33,726 nt of DNA, taken from positions 1 to 33,726 of the forward strand of contig OMXR01000033.1 in NCBI GenBank assembly GCA_900315045.1, read 5' to 3'. The stretch comes from an uncultured Sutterella sp. Its GTDB lineage: Bacteria > Pseudomonadota > Gammaproteobacteria > Burkholderiales > Burkholderiaceae_F. Below, one piece after another: positions 1 through 7,594 of the stretch. The position numbers and the translations under genes are program-made. Under the pieces are notes generated by a model that did no database searches, was not told where the DNA came from, and saw nothing but the letters and a program-made list of their open reading frames with translations. Position 1 is the stretch's first letter. The number at the start of each line of letters is the position of its first letter.

Positions 1-858
1 GCCGGCGCCGCGGGAGGAGATTATCCGACGGGCATCAATGGCGTCAGGATCCACGTGCGGGACGCGAGCAACGGAACGGGATGCACCTGCTACGAGCCTT
101 CGGTTTCCGTCATTCTCCGCGGCCGCAAGCGGTCGATTTGCGGAGAGCGCTCATACGAGTACGGTCAGGGCGAGTGCATTGTCACCGGAGTGGACGTTCC
201 GAGCCGCTTTGAGATCATCAGGTCCGATCCCAGCGAGATTTTCATGGGCATCTCGCTTTCCATCGACAAGGAGCTGATGACGGAGCTCATTGCCCAGATG
301 CCTCTGCAGGCAACGGGAAGCGACGAGGACTGCTCGCGGGTGAGAGCCTTTGTGGTGGCGACTTCAAGCGACAGGGTTACCGAGGGATTTCTCAATCTCA
401 TGCGGCTTCTGGACCGGCCCGAAGAAGTGGCGCTGCGCACGCCCGGTCTCGTGCGCGACATCTACTGCCTGCTGCTTTTGGGGGACACGGGCCCGATGAT
501 CAAGGGGCTCTACACCAAGGGAAGCTCCTTCAACCGCATTTCCCAGGCGATCACCTGGCTGCGGGACAACTACCGGGAGCCGCTCAGCGTGGAGCGGCTT
601 GCCGACAGCGTGCACATGTCGACCTCGTCCTTCCACCGGCACTTCAAGGAGATCACCTCGATCAGCCCCCTGCAGTACCACAAGCGGCTGAGGCTTTACG
701 AAGCGCAGCGCCTGCTCGTCGCCGAAGGGATCGATGTCAACAGCGCGGCCTATTCGGTGGGCTACATGAGCCCTACGCAGTTCTCCCGCGAGTACAAGGC
801 GCTGTTCGGGCTGCCGCCGGGAAAGGACGCAAGCGCAAGGCGCGTCGGGCTGCATTGA
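1..858 (+). CDS. AraC-family transcriptional regulator (5' truncated)
   Basis: The frame is open from base 1, so the N-terminus lies outside the window; 285 residues are visible. A GTG at 55 could start a shorter protein. However, the in-frame residues before it (P-T-G-I-N-G-V-R) continue naturally into the AraC N-terminal type domain, which reads YEPSVSVILRGRKR, so I read the gene as truncated. The C-terminal third (about 529-830) holds two helix-turn-helix motifs: LSVERLADSVHMSTSSFHRH, then a second with VNSAAYSVGYMSPTQFSREY, which is the classic AraC signature. Proteins of this layout usually bind a small ligand through the N-terminal part and activate nearby genes. The target is unknown. 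It converges on dcuC, separated by a two-way terminator. Confidence 0.9.
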   Translation, partial: AGAAGGDYPTGINGVRIHVRDASNGTGCTCYEPSVSVILRGRKRSICGERSYEYGQGECIVTGVDVPSRFEIIRSDPSEIFMGISLSIDKELMTELIAQMPLQATGSDEDCSRVRAFVVATSSDRVTEGFLNLMRLLDRPEEVALRTPGLVRDIYCLLLLGDTGPMIKGLYTKGSSFNRISQAITWLRDNYREPLSVERLADSVHMSTSSFHRHFKEITSISPLQYHKRLRLYEAQRLLVAEGIDVNSAAYSVGYMSPTQFSREYKALFGLPPGKDASARRVGLH

Positions 859-871
859 CCTGCTGAAAAGG

Positions 872-904
872 AAAACCAGCACCGATTGTGCTGGTGCTGG
901 TTTT
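872..904 (+). terminator. Intrinsic terminator between the AraC gene and dcuC
   Basis: Perfect 12-bp inverted repeat: AAAACCAGCACC at 872-883 and its complement at 893-904, with a 9-nt loop. It ends in four T on the plus strand and four T on the minus strand, so it can serve the AraC gene and the converging dcuC alike. Confidence 0.85.
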
Positions 905-952
905 GGACGGCTCACAACAGAGCCTGTTTTCAGGATTCGGGCTAGCGGCCGC

Positions 953-2338
953 CTACATCATGAAGGCGGTCAGAGAAAGTCCCACTACGCCGCAGATTGT
1001 GCAGGGAATCCAGGTTCGCCGCACGACAGCCATGGGCGAGACCCCGGCAAACCCCGCCACGATAATGATGACGCCGGCAACCGGAGAGAGCGGGCGGGCG
1101 CATTCGCTGGCAAGCTGCAGCATCATGGCAAGTTCCGTGGGAGCGACGCCGAAGCTCTGAGCAATGGCAGGAGCTAGGGGAACCAAAGACGTGAAGGAGG
1201 CAACGCCCGAGCCCGTGAGGATGGTGACAAGCGCAATCACGCCGGACATCACGAGTCCCGTGCCTGCAGCGCCCAGTCCTGCGTTCTTGGCGCAGTCGAT
1301 CAGCAGGCCGAGCAGTCCGGTCGTCTGCAGCCCGTTGGCAAACAGAGCGGCCACGAAGATGAGACCAACCACGTTGGTGAGCATGTTGCCCATGCCGCGG
1401 AACATGGCAAATCCGTCGGCAAAGACCGCATGGATGTCGCGGCGCGTGAGCAGATCGACGATGATCGCGAATACCCAGCCCATGAACATGGCCGTTGCAA
1501 CATCCAGAACGATCGTTTTGTAGACCATCTTGTTGAAGATGAACAGCAGAACGAGCGGGACGAGCGGCAGGATGGCGTAGTAGCCGGGGATGGAAGCCGC
1601 GCGGTTCTGCTTGGCGGCAACCTGGGACAGGTCGGCCTGAACCAGTCTGCCTTCCTTGGCATCTTTTGCGTCAAGGTACTTTTGCACGACGATGTGCGCA
1701 ACGAATGCGCAGAGCACGGACGGAATTGCGATCGGCACCTGGTATTTGATGAGGTACGTCATGGGGTCGATCCCCGAAGTGTTGGCCGTGATGACACCGA
1801 TGGCTGAAGAGGGCGCATAGGAAAACAGCAGGGCCGAGCCGATGACAGCGGCGGCTGCGACGGTCGAGACGCCCAGACCGACGAGAATCGGATAGATCGA
1901 GACGATCAGCAGAGAGGCAAGACCGGCTGCCGACGTGACCACAAGGCCGAAGATGTGGCCCATCAGGAACACCAGACCGAGAAGCAGGTATGGGTTGCGA
2001 AGTTTCTTGAGCGGGTTCAGGCAAATCGTCACCAGCTTGTCACTTGCTCCCATCTTGTCCATGTACGCGGCAAAACCGCCGGCAACGAAAATGATGAAGC
2101 CGGTGGTGAAGCACTGTTGGCGAGCGACGGTTCGCAGGGACTCGAAGATGTCGAAATAGATGAAACCGGTTGTTTTTCCGCCGCGCGGCAGAATGTTGTC
2201 GACGCCACCAATCACAGCGAGCAGATTGAGGGCCAAGCCGGCAAAGAGCAGCACGATATTGACGTTGAGTTTTTTGTAGATGCCCCAGCAGGTCAGGAAA
2301 ACGACTGCGATGGCGACATAGGGAAGAACGGCTTGCAT
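953..2338 (-). CDS. dcuC: Anaerobic C4-dicarboxylate transporter, DcuC family
   Basis: A 461-residue, strongly hydrophobic inner-membrane protein, the same length as E. coli DcuC. It has many membrane segments (for example FTTGFIIFVAGGFAAYMDKM and LVTILTGSGVASFTSLVPLA) and a conserved late stretch, ECARPLSPVAGVIIIVAGFA. The family moves fumarate, succinate, malate or aspartate; DcuC is classically linked to succinate efflux during fermentation or fumarate respiration. It is the last of three minus-strand genes (lysR, porin, dcuC), 66 bp after the porin, with a hairpin in the gap. AGGA lies 9 nt before the ATG. The nearby fumarate-releasing lyase at 4816 suggests that the carrier exports the succinate made from that fumarate, or exchanges the two; this link is inference. 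Confidence 0.88.
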   Translation of the reverse strand: MQAVLPYVAIAVVFLTCWGIYKKLNVNIVLLFAGLALNLLAVIGGVDNILPRGGKTTGFIYFDIFESLRTVARQQCFTTGFIIFVAGGFAAYMDKMGASDKLVTICLNPLKKLRNPYLLLGLVFLMGHIFGLVVTSAAGLASLLIVSIYPILVGLGVSTVAAAAVIGSALLFSYAPSSAIGVITANTSGIDPMTYLIKYQVPIAIPSVLCAFVAHIVVQKYLDAKDAKEGRLVQADLSQVAAKQNRAASIPGYYAILPLVPLVLLFIFNKMVYKTIVLDVATAMFMGWVFAIIVDLLTRRDIHAVFADGFAMFRGMGNMLTNVVGLIFVAALFANGLQTTGLLGLLIDCAKNAGLGAAGTGLVMSGVIALVTILTGSGVASFTSLVPLAPAIAQSFGVAPTELAMMLQLASECARPLSPVAGVIIIVAGFAGVSPMAVVRRTWIPCTICGVVGLSLTAFMM

Positions 2339-2364
2339 GAGAATGTCCTGTGAGTGTTCGGAAT

Positions 2365-2390
2365 CAGGAAGAGGAGCGCTCCCCTTCCTG
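2365..2390 (-). other. Intercistronic hairpin between porin and dcuC
   Basis: CAGGAAG (2365-2371) pairs with CTTCCTG (2384-2390). Inside lies a second stem, GGAG/CTCC, after a single A/C mismatch. No T-run follows on the minus strand, so it is probably not a full terminator. Its place just after the porin stop suits an mRNA 3'-protecting or partial read-through element that would keep porin levels above dcuC levels. Confidence 0.5.
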
Positions 2391-2404
2391 TTGGCCAGCC
2401 TGAA

Positions 2405-3526
2405 TTAGAAGTAGTGAACCATGCCCATCACGAATTCCGAGCTGTGGCTCTTGGTGGTTGCCTTGAGTGTCTCTTCCTTCTGGTGGAAGTAGCCTGCGTC
2501 CACGTAAAGGTGCGTGGTTTTGCTCAGGTTGTAGTCAAAGCCGGCGGACAGGCCGCATCGAGTGACATCGAACTTGTCGGCGGCAGTCTTTTCTTCAGCG
2601 CGCTCTGCCTTGAGGTAGCCGCCGCCGAACTTGGCCTTGCCCCCGAACATTGGCCATTGAACGACCAGCGTGCCGCCGACGCCGTCAAAGCCGCCGACCT
2701 TGGCGACGGAGCGCCCTGTGCTGCCGCCGATCTTGTTGAGTTGGCTGTTTTTGAATCCTTCGATCATGAAGTAGGGCTTGATGAAGCCGAAGTCATATGC
2801 GGCCTGAAAACCCAGAGAGATCGGATCCCGGCTGTTCTTGTCGTTGACGGTGCTCTTGTTTTTTTCATTGCCGAGGTTTGTCGTGTCCACAATGCTCTGC
2901 AGGAAGAGGGGGCCGTTCATGTAGCGCACGGCGGCGGCATAGTAGCGGTCGTTGGAGTTGAACGTGTCGGAATCGTCAGGGTTGCTGGCGTTGTAGCCGT
3001 TCGAGTATTGCAGAAAGACTTCCGTGTTGCTGAACTTGGGAGAGGCGTAGACGATGCCGTTGTTGACGTACCAGGTCGTGCCTGTCGTATAGGCTTTGAA
3101 GCCGGTCACGTAATTGCTCATGACTCCGCCGAAAGGATTGACACGGTACGAGTTGAGCAAAGCGGTGGAGCCGACGACGCCCTTCAGGTATCCGATGCGT
3201 CCGGCGGTGATCTTGCCGTAGGGCGTGTCAATGATCAGCGAGGATTCTCGTTCCCAAAGCGTCCCTTCGGTCTGGAGGACGCCGGAATCGGCCTTGAACT
3301 GGCTTTCCAAGATGAAGCCGATCTTGTAGCCGTTGCCCAGATCCTCTGTTCCCTTCAGACCGAATCGCGAAGAATTGCGCATGCCGCTCTTCATTTCAAC
3401 GTTCGTTTGTCCGTTGGCGCGCGTGGCTGAAATGCCTAGGTCCACAAGGCCATAAAGCCTCACCTCGGTCGCGTTTGCCGACATGGCAGCAAGAGTTAGG
3501 CCAAGGGTTGCTACAAGTTTTTTCAT
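2405..3526 (-). CDS. Outer-membrane general porin (Gram-negative porin family)
   Basis: 373 residues from the ATG at 3526, which is preceded by a strong AAGGAGG (3531-3537). The frame is open further upstream, but only this start gives a proper signal peptide: MKKLVATLGLTLAAMSANA, then mature T-E-V-R-L-Y-G-L-V-D-L-G. That start of the first beta strand is typical of Neisseria/Burkholderia trimeric porins. The protein ends in aromatic phenylalanine (M-V-H-Y-F), the usual C-terminal signal for BAM-dependent outer-membrane insertion. It should be a 16-stranded diffusion channel for small solutes. Lying between lysR and dcuC, it may be the outer-membrane entry route for the substrate of the lyase at 4816. 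Selectivity cannot be read from the sequence. Confidence 0.9.
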   Translation of the reverse strand: MKKLVATLGLTLAAMSANATEVRLYGLVDLGISATRANGQTNVEMKSGMRNSSRFGLKGTEDLGNGYKIGFILESQFKADSGVLQTEGTLWERESSLIIDTPYGKITAGRIGYLKGVVGSTALLNSYRVNPFGGVMSNYVTGFKAYTTGTTWYVNNGIVYASPKFSNTEVFLQYSNGYNASNPDDSDTFNSNDRYYAAAVRYMNGPLFLQSIVDTTNLGNEKNKSTVNDKNSRDPISLGFQAAYDFGFIKPYFMIEGFKNSQLNKIGGSTGRSVAKVGGFDGVGGTLVVQWPMFGGKAKFGGGYLKAERAEEKTAADKFDVTRCGLSAGFDYNLSKTTHLYVDAGYFHQKEETLKATTKSHSSEFVMGMVHYF

Positions 3527-3638
3527 GAAATCCTCCTTGATGGTTATGCAGACCGGAATTGCCCGCGGAGCGATTTCCGCAAGCTGGTTCCGCTGACTGC
3601 AGTGCGAAGGATCTCGGAAAAAGAAGTTGGAGGCAATG

Positions 3639-3671
3639 CCAAAATTCTTCAATAAAAGTTGCTAATTTTGG
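3639..3671. promoter_or_regulatory. Palindromic operator candidate upstream of the porin
   Basis: Perfect 8-bp inverted repeat, CCAAAATT (3639-3646) and AATTTTGG (3664-3671), with a 17-bp AT-rich spacer. It lies in the 151-bp gap between the lysR stop (3678) and the porin start (3526), about 113 bp upstream of the porin ATG. No T-run follows on the minus strand, so a protein-binding site is more likely than a terminator. LysR is the obvious candidate ligand, but this is untested. Confidence 0.45.
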
Positions 3672-3677
3672 AAACAT

Positions 3678-4643
3678 TTACTGCCCGTGTTGTGCAGAGA
3701 GGAACACAGACCGCTGTTCGGTAAACAATTCGCCGATGGCCTTTTTGTATTCCTCTATGAAAAAACGGATGCGCTTCAGCCGAAGCTGTTCCGGGCGAGT
3801 GTAGATGTAGAGCTCTTCGGTAAAGGCAAACCATCCCGGGAGGATGGGCACCAGGGCTCCGGATTGGATCTCGCGGTAGCAGTGCAGTTCGGCCATGGCC
3901 GGATTGATGCCGGCGCCGAACAGAGTTGCGTTTTTCGCCGACAGGGCGGAGTTGAACGCGATTTCTCTTTGGAACTGGATCGGAACCGTCCGTCCGGCTT
4001 TGGTAAGTGTGCTTGTGGTGCCGGAGCTTCGGATCGGACTATGGAAAATGATGCCGATGTGCTTGGCGAGTTCCTCGGGAGTCTGAGGTGTGCCGTGGCG
4101 CGCGAGGTATGTCGGGGAAGCGCAAGGAATGAATCGGCCCGATCCGTAGTGAATCTGCACGTAATTCGGGTGAGAGCGGTCCGGTCCGTAGGAAATGACC
4201 AGATCCAGTGTCCCGGTTTTGGACGCGAAGTCAACGGGGAGTCCTGCGGTGTATTCGGTTGCCTCCAGATGGATTTCCGGGTACTTTTTGCTGAATTCGA
4301 TGAAGAAGGGAACGAGATAGGACTGCAGCAATGCAGCAGGTACGCCGACGCGGATTGCGCCGGCCATCTCTTCCGTATTCGTATGGAGCCTTTTGAGAAG
4401 AGCGTCGTGGGTGTTCAGCATTTCGAGCGCAGCACTGAGAGCCTCCTTGCCGTTTTCGGTGAGAACCATGGGGTGGGACGATCGGTCGAACAAATCGGTG
4501 CCCAGGGATTTCTCAAGCCCGCTGATTGTGCGGCTGACGGACGGGGCATTCATGTCGAGAGCGTCTAGGCTTGCGCTGATGGATCCGGCCTGGGCAACAG
4601 TGGCGAAAATGCGCCAGCATTCCAGGTTCATATCGCGTTGCAT
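3678..4643 (-). CDS. LysR-family transcriptional regulator
   Basis: 321 residues with an N-terminal winged helix-turn-helix (about residues 5-63: ECWRIFATVAQAGSISASLD, then SVSRTISGLEKSLGTDLFDR). An effector-binding domain of the LysR type follows (IRVGVPAALLQSYLVPFFIE, LDLVISYGPDRSHPN). The ATG at 4643 has GGAG about 8 nt upstream; an in-frame ATG at 4631 is a less likely start. The gene is divergent from the lyase at 4816, the classic arrangement in which a LysR protein controls its neighbour, and it is co-directional with porin and dcuC. I infer that it senses the lyase substrate or a product and controls both transcripts. Confidence 0.9.
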   Translation of the reverse strand: MQRDMNLECWRIFATVAQAGSISASLDALDMNAPSVSRTISGLEKSLGTDLFDRSSHPMVLTENGKEALSAALEMLNTHDALLKRLHTNTEEMAGAIRVGVPAALLQSYLVPFFIEFSKKYPEIHLEATEYTAGLPVDFASKTGTLDLVISYGPDRSHPNYVQIHYGSGRFIPCASPTYLARHGTPQTPEELAKHIGIIFHSPIRSSGTTSTLTKAGRTVPIQFQREIAFNSALSAKNATLFGAGINPAMAELHCYREIQSGALVPILPGWFAFTEELYIYTRPEQLRLKRIRFFIEEYKKAIGELFTEQRSVFLSAQHGQ

Positions 4644-4815
4644 GCAGTGACTCCGAGAGGATGCAGGTTGGATAATGTTGCAGGAAATGATAACAAGTAG
4701 TTTGAAAATGTGTTGTTGCTGTTAATGTCTGGATGCGGGCATACTGTCGCATGAAAGTCAGTCGGACGATTTGGCTCTGGCTGCGATTCTGAACATTTGC
4801 TGGAGAACGGAGAAC
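4644..4815. promoter_or_regulatory. Divergent regulatory region, lysR / lyase
   Basis: A 172-bp AT-richer gap between the divergent starts. A weak plus-strand promoter can be proposed: TTGCTG at 4716-4721, an 18-bp spacer, CATACT at 4740-4745. TAACA (4691-4695) and TGTTA (4720-4724) form loosely spaced inverted arms that could be part of a LysR box. None of these is strong; the region is listed because regulation of both genes must lie here. Confidence 0.4.
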
Positions 4816-6306
4816 ATGACGCTTGGTATTCCTACGACAGGTGCGGCGGGAAAGATGGCCGACATGGCCACTTGGAACGGAGAACCGCCCCGCGATGAAT
4901 TCTTTTGGCTTTCGGAAATCAACAAGGCAACGTTTCTGGTCAACAGTGCCGAGGGCTTGCTCGACAGGAGCAGGACTGCGGACTGGGCGCGCGCGCAAAA
5001 ACGAGTGATCGAGAAAGGAAACACTCCTGGCAACGCACGTCCGAAAATGTATGTGCGTTACGAGCCGCTGCTCATTGCCGAGGCAGGGATTGACGTGACG
5101 CTGATTCACGCCGGCCGCTCTTCCCAGGACATGCATGCCACGTTCCAGCGCGCGATCCTGAGGGATGCAACGGTGCGCGTTGCCCGTGCGCTCGTGTCTG
5201 TTCGCAAGGCGCTTTTGAAGCTGGCGCAGGATAATCGGGACACGCTTGCCCCGTGCTATACGAATGGCGTTGCAGCCCAGCCAAACAAGCTCGCGCACGC
5301 CTGGCTCGGGCACCTTGAGGGCTTCCGGCGCGATTTCGAGGGAATCCGCGAATTCTGGGCTCGTCTGAACCTGTGCCCGATGGGAACGACCGTGCTGAAC
5401 GGAACGCCTTGGCCGCTCAACCGGGAGGCCATGGCCGAGTATCTGGGCTTTGACGGAATTGTTGACAACGCATATGACGCAGCGCAGATTTCCGCGACGG
5501 ACATTGCGGTGGAATCCAGTCTGAAACTGGTTTCCCCGCTGCTGCACATCACGCAGTTCATCGAGGATTTGATGACCCAGTATGCGCAGCCCCGGCCATG
5601 GATTCTGGTTTCAAGCACGTACGCCTCCACGGCCATGCCGCAAAAGCGCAATCCAGGAGCGATCATCGACGTGCGGCGGGATGCCAATCAGGTGCTCGGC
5701 GAGCTGACCGGAGTTGTGTTCCGTGCACATGATCTGATGCCCGGCATGTACGACTCAAAGGATGAGCACATCAATGGAACCGTGGTCAATGAGGCGGCCG
5801 AGGTGATCGAGAGATTCGCCGCCATGCTTGGTCTTCTGGTGGTCAATTCAGAGAGGGCTTTGGAAGAAATCAATTTGGACTGGACGGCCTCGCAGAATAT
5901 CGCCGATGTCATGATGCACCGGTTTGGCATCCCGTTCCGCGAAGGACATCACTATGCAAGCCGCCTAGTCGGTTTTGCCAAGGCGCGGGATCTGACCCCC
6001 GTGACCCTGAGTTACGATCAGGCAAAGACCGAGTACGAAACAATGGTTCGCGAGGAAAACCTTCCGATCGTTCCGGAATTTCCGTTTACGGAGCAGGAAT
6101 TCCGGGATCTGCTCGATCCCCGGGCGATTGTCGAGTCCCGCCGCACAAGGGGCGGTCCTCAAGCTGCAGAACTGGAACGAATGATGGCCGAAAGCGGCAA
6201 GTGCATTGAGCGCGATGCCGACTGGATCGATCGGTCTTCGGACAGAGTGCAGCAGGCCCTCAACAAGCTTGATGAAGAATTCGAGAGGCTGAGCGCAGGA
6301 GCGTGA
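4816..6306 (+). CDS. Argininosuccinate-lyase-superfamily (fumarate-releasing) lyase, substrate unknown
   Basis: 496 residues from ATG 4816 (GGAG just upstream); an in-frame TTG at 4771 would add 15 unconvincing residues. The signature loop of the fumarase/aspartase/argininosuccinate lyase superfamily is present as ASTAMPQKRNPG, with the presumed base Ser271, Lys277 and Asn279. These enzymes are homotetramers that eliminate fumarate from a succinyl adduct. The overall order resembles ArgH and EDDS-lyase-like proteins. Two ArgH motifs differ: the usual T-G-R-S-R-N-D reads A-G-R-S-S-Q-D (residues 99-105), and the usual T-H of Y-T-H-L-Q reads T149-N150 in Y-T-N-G. A true ArgH is therefore unlikely. 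Divergent lysR plus the dcuC/porin neighbours point to catabolism of an N-succinyl compound with fumarate as product. Class is confident, substrate is not. Confidence 0.8.
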   Translation: MTLGIPTTGAAGKMADMATWNGEPPRDEFFWLSEINKATFLVNSAEGLLDRSRTADWARAQKRVIEKGNTPGNARPKMYVRYEPLLIAEAGIDVTLIHAGRSSQDMHATFQRAILRDATVRVARALVSVRKALLKLAQDNRDTLAPCYTNGVAAQPNKLAHAWLGHLEGFRRDFEGIREFWARLNLCPMGTTVLNGTPWPLNREAMAEYLGFDGIVDNAYDAAQISATDIAVESSLKLVSPLLHITQFIEDLMTQYAQPRPWILVSSTYASTAMPQKRNPGAIIDVRRDANQVLGELTGVVFRAHDLMPGMYDSKDEHINGTVVNEAAEVIERFAAMLGLLVVNSERALEEINLDWTASQNIADVMMHRFGIPFREGHHYASRLVGFAKARDLTPVTLSYDQAKTEYETMVREENLPIVPEFPFTEQEFRDLLDPRAIVESRRTRGGPQAAELERMMAESGKCIERDADWIDRSSDRVQQALNKLDEEFERLSAGA

Positions 6307-6344
6307 AACCCGTACCGTTTCCCCAGGTGTTTCTGAAAACAAAC

Positions 6345-6381
6345 CCCCGACTCCCTGTCCGGAAGCCGGGGACTTCTTTTA
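6345..6381 (+). terminator. Terminator after the lyase gene
   Basis: CCCCGACT (6345-6352) pairs with AGCCGGGG (6364-6371), with one A/C mismatch and an 11-nt loop, followed by ACTTCTTTTA. Read on the minus strand the hairpin is followed by GTTTGTTTTC, so it may also back up purM termination. Confidence 0.65.
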
Positions 6382-6383
6382 TA

Positions 6384-6413
6384 TGCACAGCGGCCTGCGG
6401 GAGGCCGTGTGCA
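6384..6413 (-). terminator. Hairpin just downstream of purM
   Basis: TGCACA (6384-6389) plus CGGCCT (6391-6396) pair with AGGCCG (6402-6407) plus TGTGCA (6408-6413): 12 base pairs with one bulged G and a 5-nt loop. It begins 8 nt after the purM stop. No long T-run follows, so termination may be weak or Rho-assisted, or it may act together with the hairpin at 6345-6371. Confidence 0.5.
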
Positions 6414-6421
6414 CAAAGGCG

Positions 6422-7450
6422 TTAGATCACGACGCAGCCGGGGGCGCCTGCAGGACGCTCGACGATGCGGCCGATCATGTAGACCTTTTCGCCTTCGGCT
6501 TCAAAGGCGGCCTTGGCGGCCTGCGCCTCTTCAGCGGAAACGACAACGGCCATGCCGATGCCGTTGTTGAACACGCGGTGCATTTCGTGCGGATCGATGT
6601 TGCCCTTTTCCTGCAGCCAGTCGAAGATGGCGGGGCGCTTCCAGGAGGAGCCGTCCACCACGCACTGGGTGTTCTCCGGGAGAACGCGCGGGATGTTCTC
6701 GACCAGGCCGCCGCCCGTGATGTGCGCCATGCCCTTGATCGTCACCTTCTTCATGACGTTGAGCACCTGCTTGACGTAGATGCGGGTGGGCTCCATGGCG
6801 CGGTCAGCGAGCGTTGCGCCGTCAAAGGGCATGTTCCAGTCGGCGCCGGAAACCTCGACGACCTTGCGGATCAGCGAAAAGCCATTGGAGTGCGGGCCGG
6901 AGGAGGCAAGTCCCAGCACGACGTCGCCGGCGGCGATGGTCTTGCCGGTGATGATTTCGTCCTTTTCGACAATGCCGACGGCAAAGCCCGCGAGGTCGTA
7001 TTCGCCTTCGGGGTACATGCCGGGCATTTCAGCGGTCTCTCCGCCGATCAGGGCGCAGCCCGCGAGCTCGCATCCCTTGGCGATGCCGGTCACGACGCGC
7101 TCGGCGGTGCCCACATCGAGCTTGCCGCAGCCGAAGTAATCCAGGAAAAACAGGCTCTTGGCACCCTGCACGAGAATGTCGTTCACGCTCATGGCGACCA
7201 GATCCTGTCCGACGGTGTCGTGGCGGTTCAGGGCGAATGCAAGCATCAGCTTGGTGCCCACGCCGTCCGTGCCGGAGACCAGAACCGGATTCTTGTATTC
7301 CTTGCTGATTTCGAACAAGGCGCCGAAACCGCCGATGCCGGCCATCACGCCGGGAATCATGGTGCGCTTTGCGGCCGGTTTAATGCGCTCGACAAGCGCG
7401 TCGCCGTTGTCGATGGAGACGCCGGCTGCTGCATAGGAAAGTTGGGTCAT
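6422..7450 (-). CDS. purM: Phosphoribosylformylglycinamidine cyclo-ligase (AIR synthetase)
   Basis: 342 residues, normal length for PurM. It catalyses the ATP-dependent closure of FGAM to aminoimidazole ribonucleotide, step five of purine synthesis, as a cytosolic dimer. Recognisable stretches are [20 protein letters not shown] at the N-terminus, [63 protein letters not shown] and [14 protein letters not shown]. Divergent from hda, as seen in many Burkholderiales. No clear Shine-Dalgarno lies before the ATG, and the leader contains a run of nine T (7462-7470 on the complement). Confidence 0.97.
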   Translation of the reverse strand: MTQLSYAAAGVSIDNGDALVERIKPAAKRTMIPGVMAGIGGFGALFEISKEYKNPVLVSGTDGVGTKLMLAFALNRHDTVGQDLVAMSVNDILVQGAKSLFFLDYFGCGKLDVGTAERVVTGIAKGCELAGCALIGGETAEMPGMYPEGEYDLAGFAVGIVEKDEIITGKTIAAGDVVLGLASSGPHSNGFSLIRKVVEVSGADWNMPFDGATLADRAMEPTRIYVKQVLNVMKKVTIKGMAHITGGGLVENIPRVLPENTQCVVDGSSWKRPAIFDWLQEKGNIDPHEMHRVFNNGIGMAVVVSAEEAQAAKAAFEAEGEKVYMIGRIVERPAGAPGCVVI

Positions 7451-7511
7451 GTCAGGATGCCAAAAAAAAAGACGAAAAAAGGCGGGTTCGCGCTAAACTT
7501 GCACGAAACTT

Positions 7512-7526
7512 TTGACGCCCGGTCAA
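7512..7526. promoter_or_regulatory. Inverted repeat in the purM/hda divergent promoter region
   Basis: TTGAC (7512-7516) and GTCAA (7522-7526) form a perfect dyad with a 5-bp spacer. Each arm also resembles a -35 box pointing toward hda (plus) or purM (minus), but no good -10 lies at the right distance on either side. Either a binding site or the overlapping -35 boxes of two promoters. Confidence 0.35.
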
Positions 7527-7594
7527 TCCAGCCATTTTAACCGATCAAAGGGCGTTCTTCTCCATTGCTTTTCGGATCCGTACAAGTAGAAAAC

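Noticed and set aside
2354-3430. 358-codon plus-strand open frame opposite the porin
   Set aside because: The porin on the minus strand has a signal peptide, a ribosome-binding site and a C-terminal Phe; the plus frame has none of these.
4513-5547. 344-codon minus-strand frame overlapping lysR and the lyase
   Set aside because: Covers the divergent regulatory region and the lyase start in antisense; Arg/His-rich with no motif.
4816-6306. Naming the lyase argH
   Set aside because: It lacks the Arg-Asn and His of two ArgH motifs and sits in a catabolic-looking context, so the symbol was left empty.
6383-7540. 385-codon plus-strand open frame opposite purM
   Set aside because: PurM motifs on the minus strand are unambiguous; the plus frame is a composition shadow.
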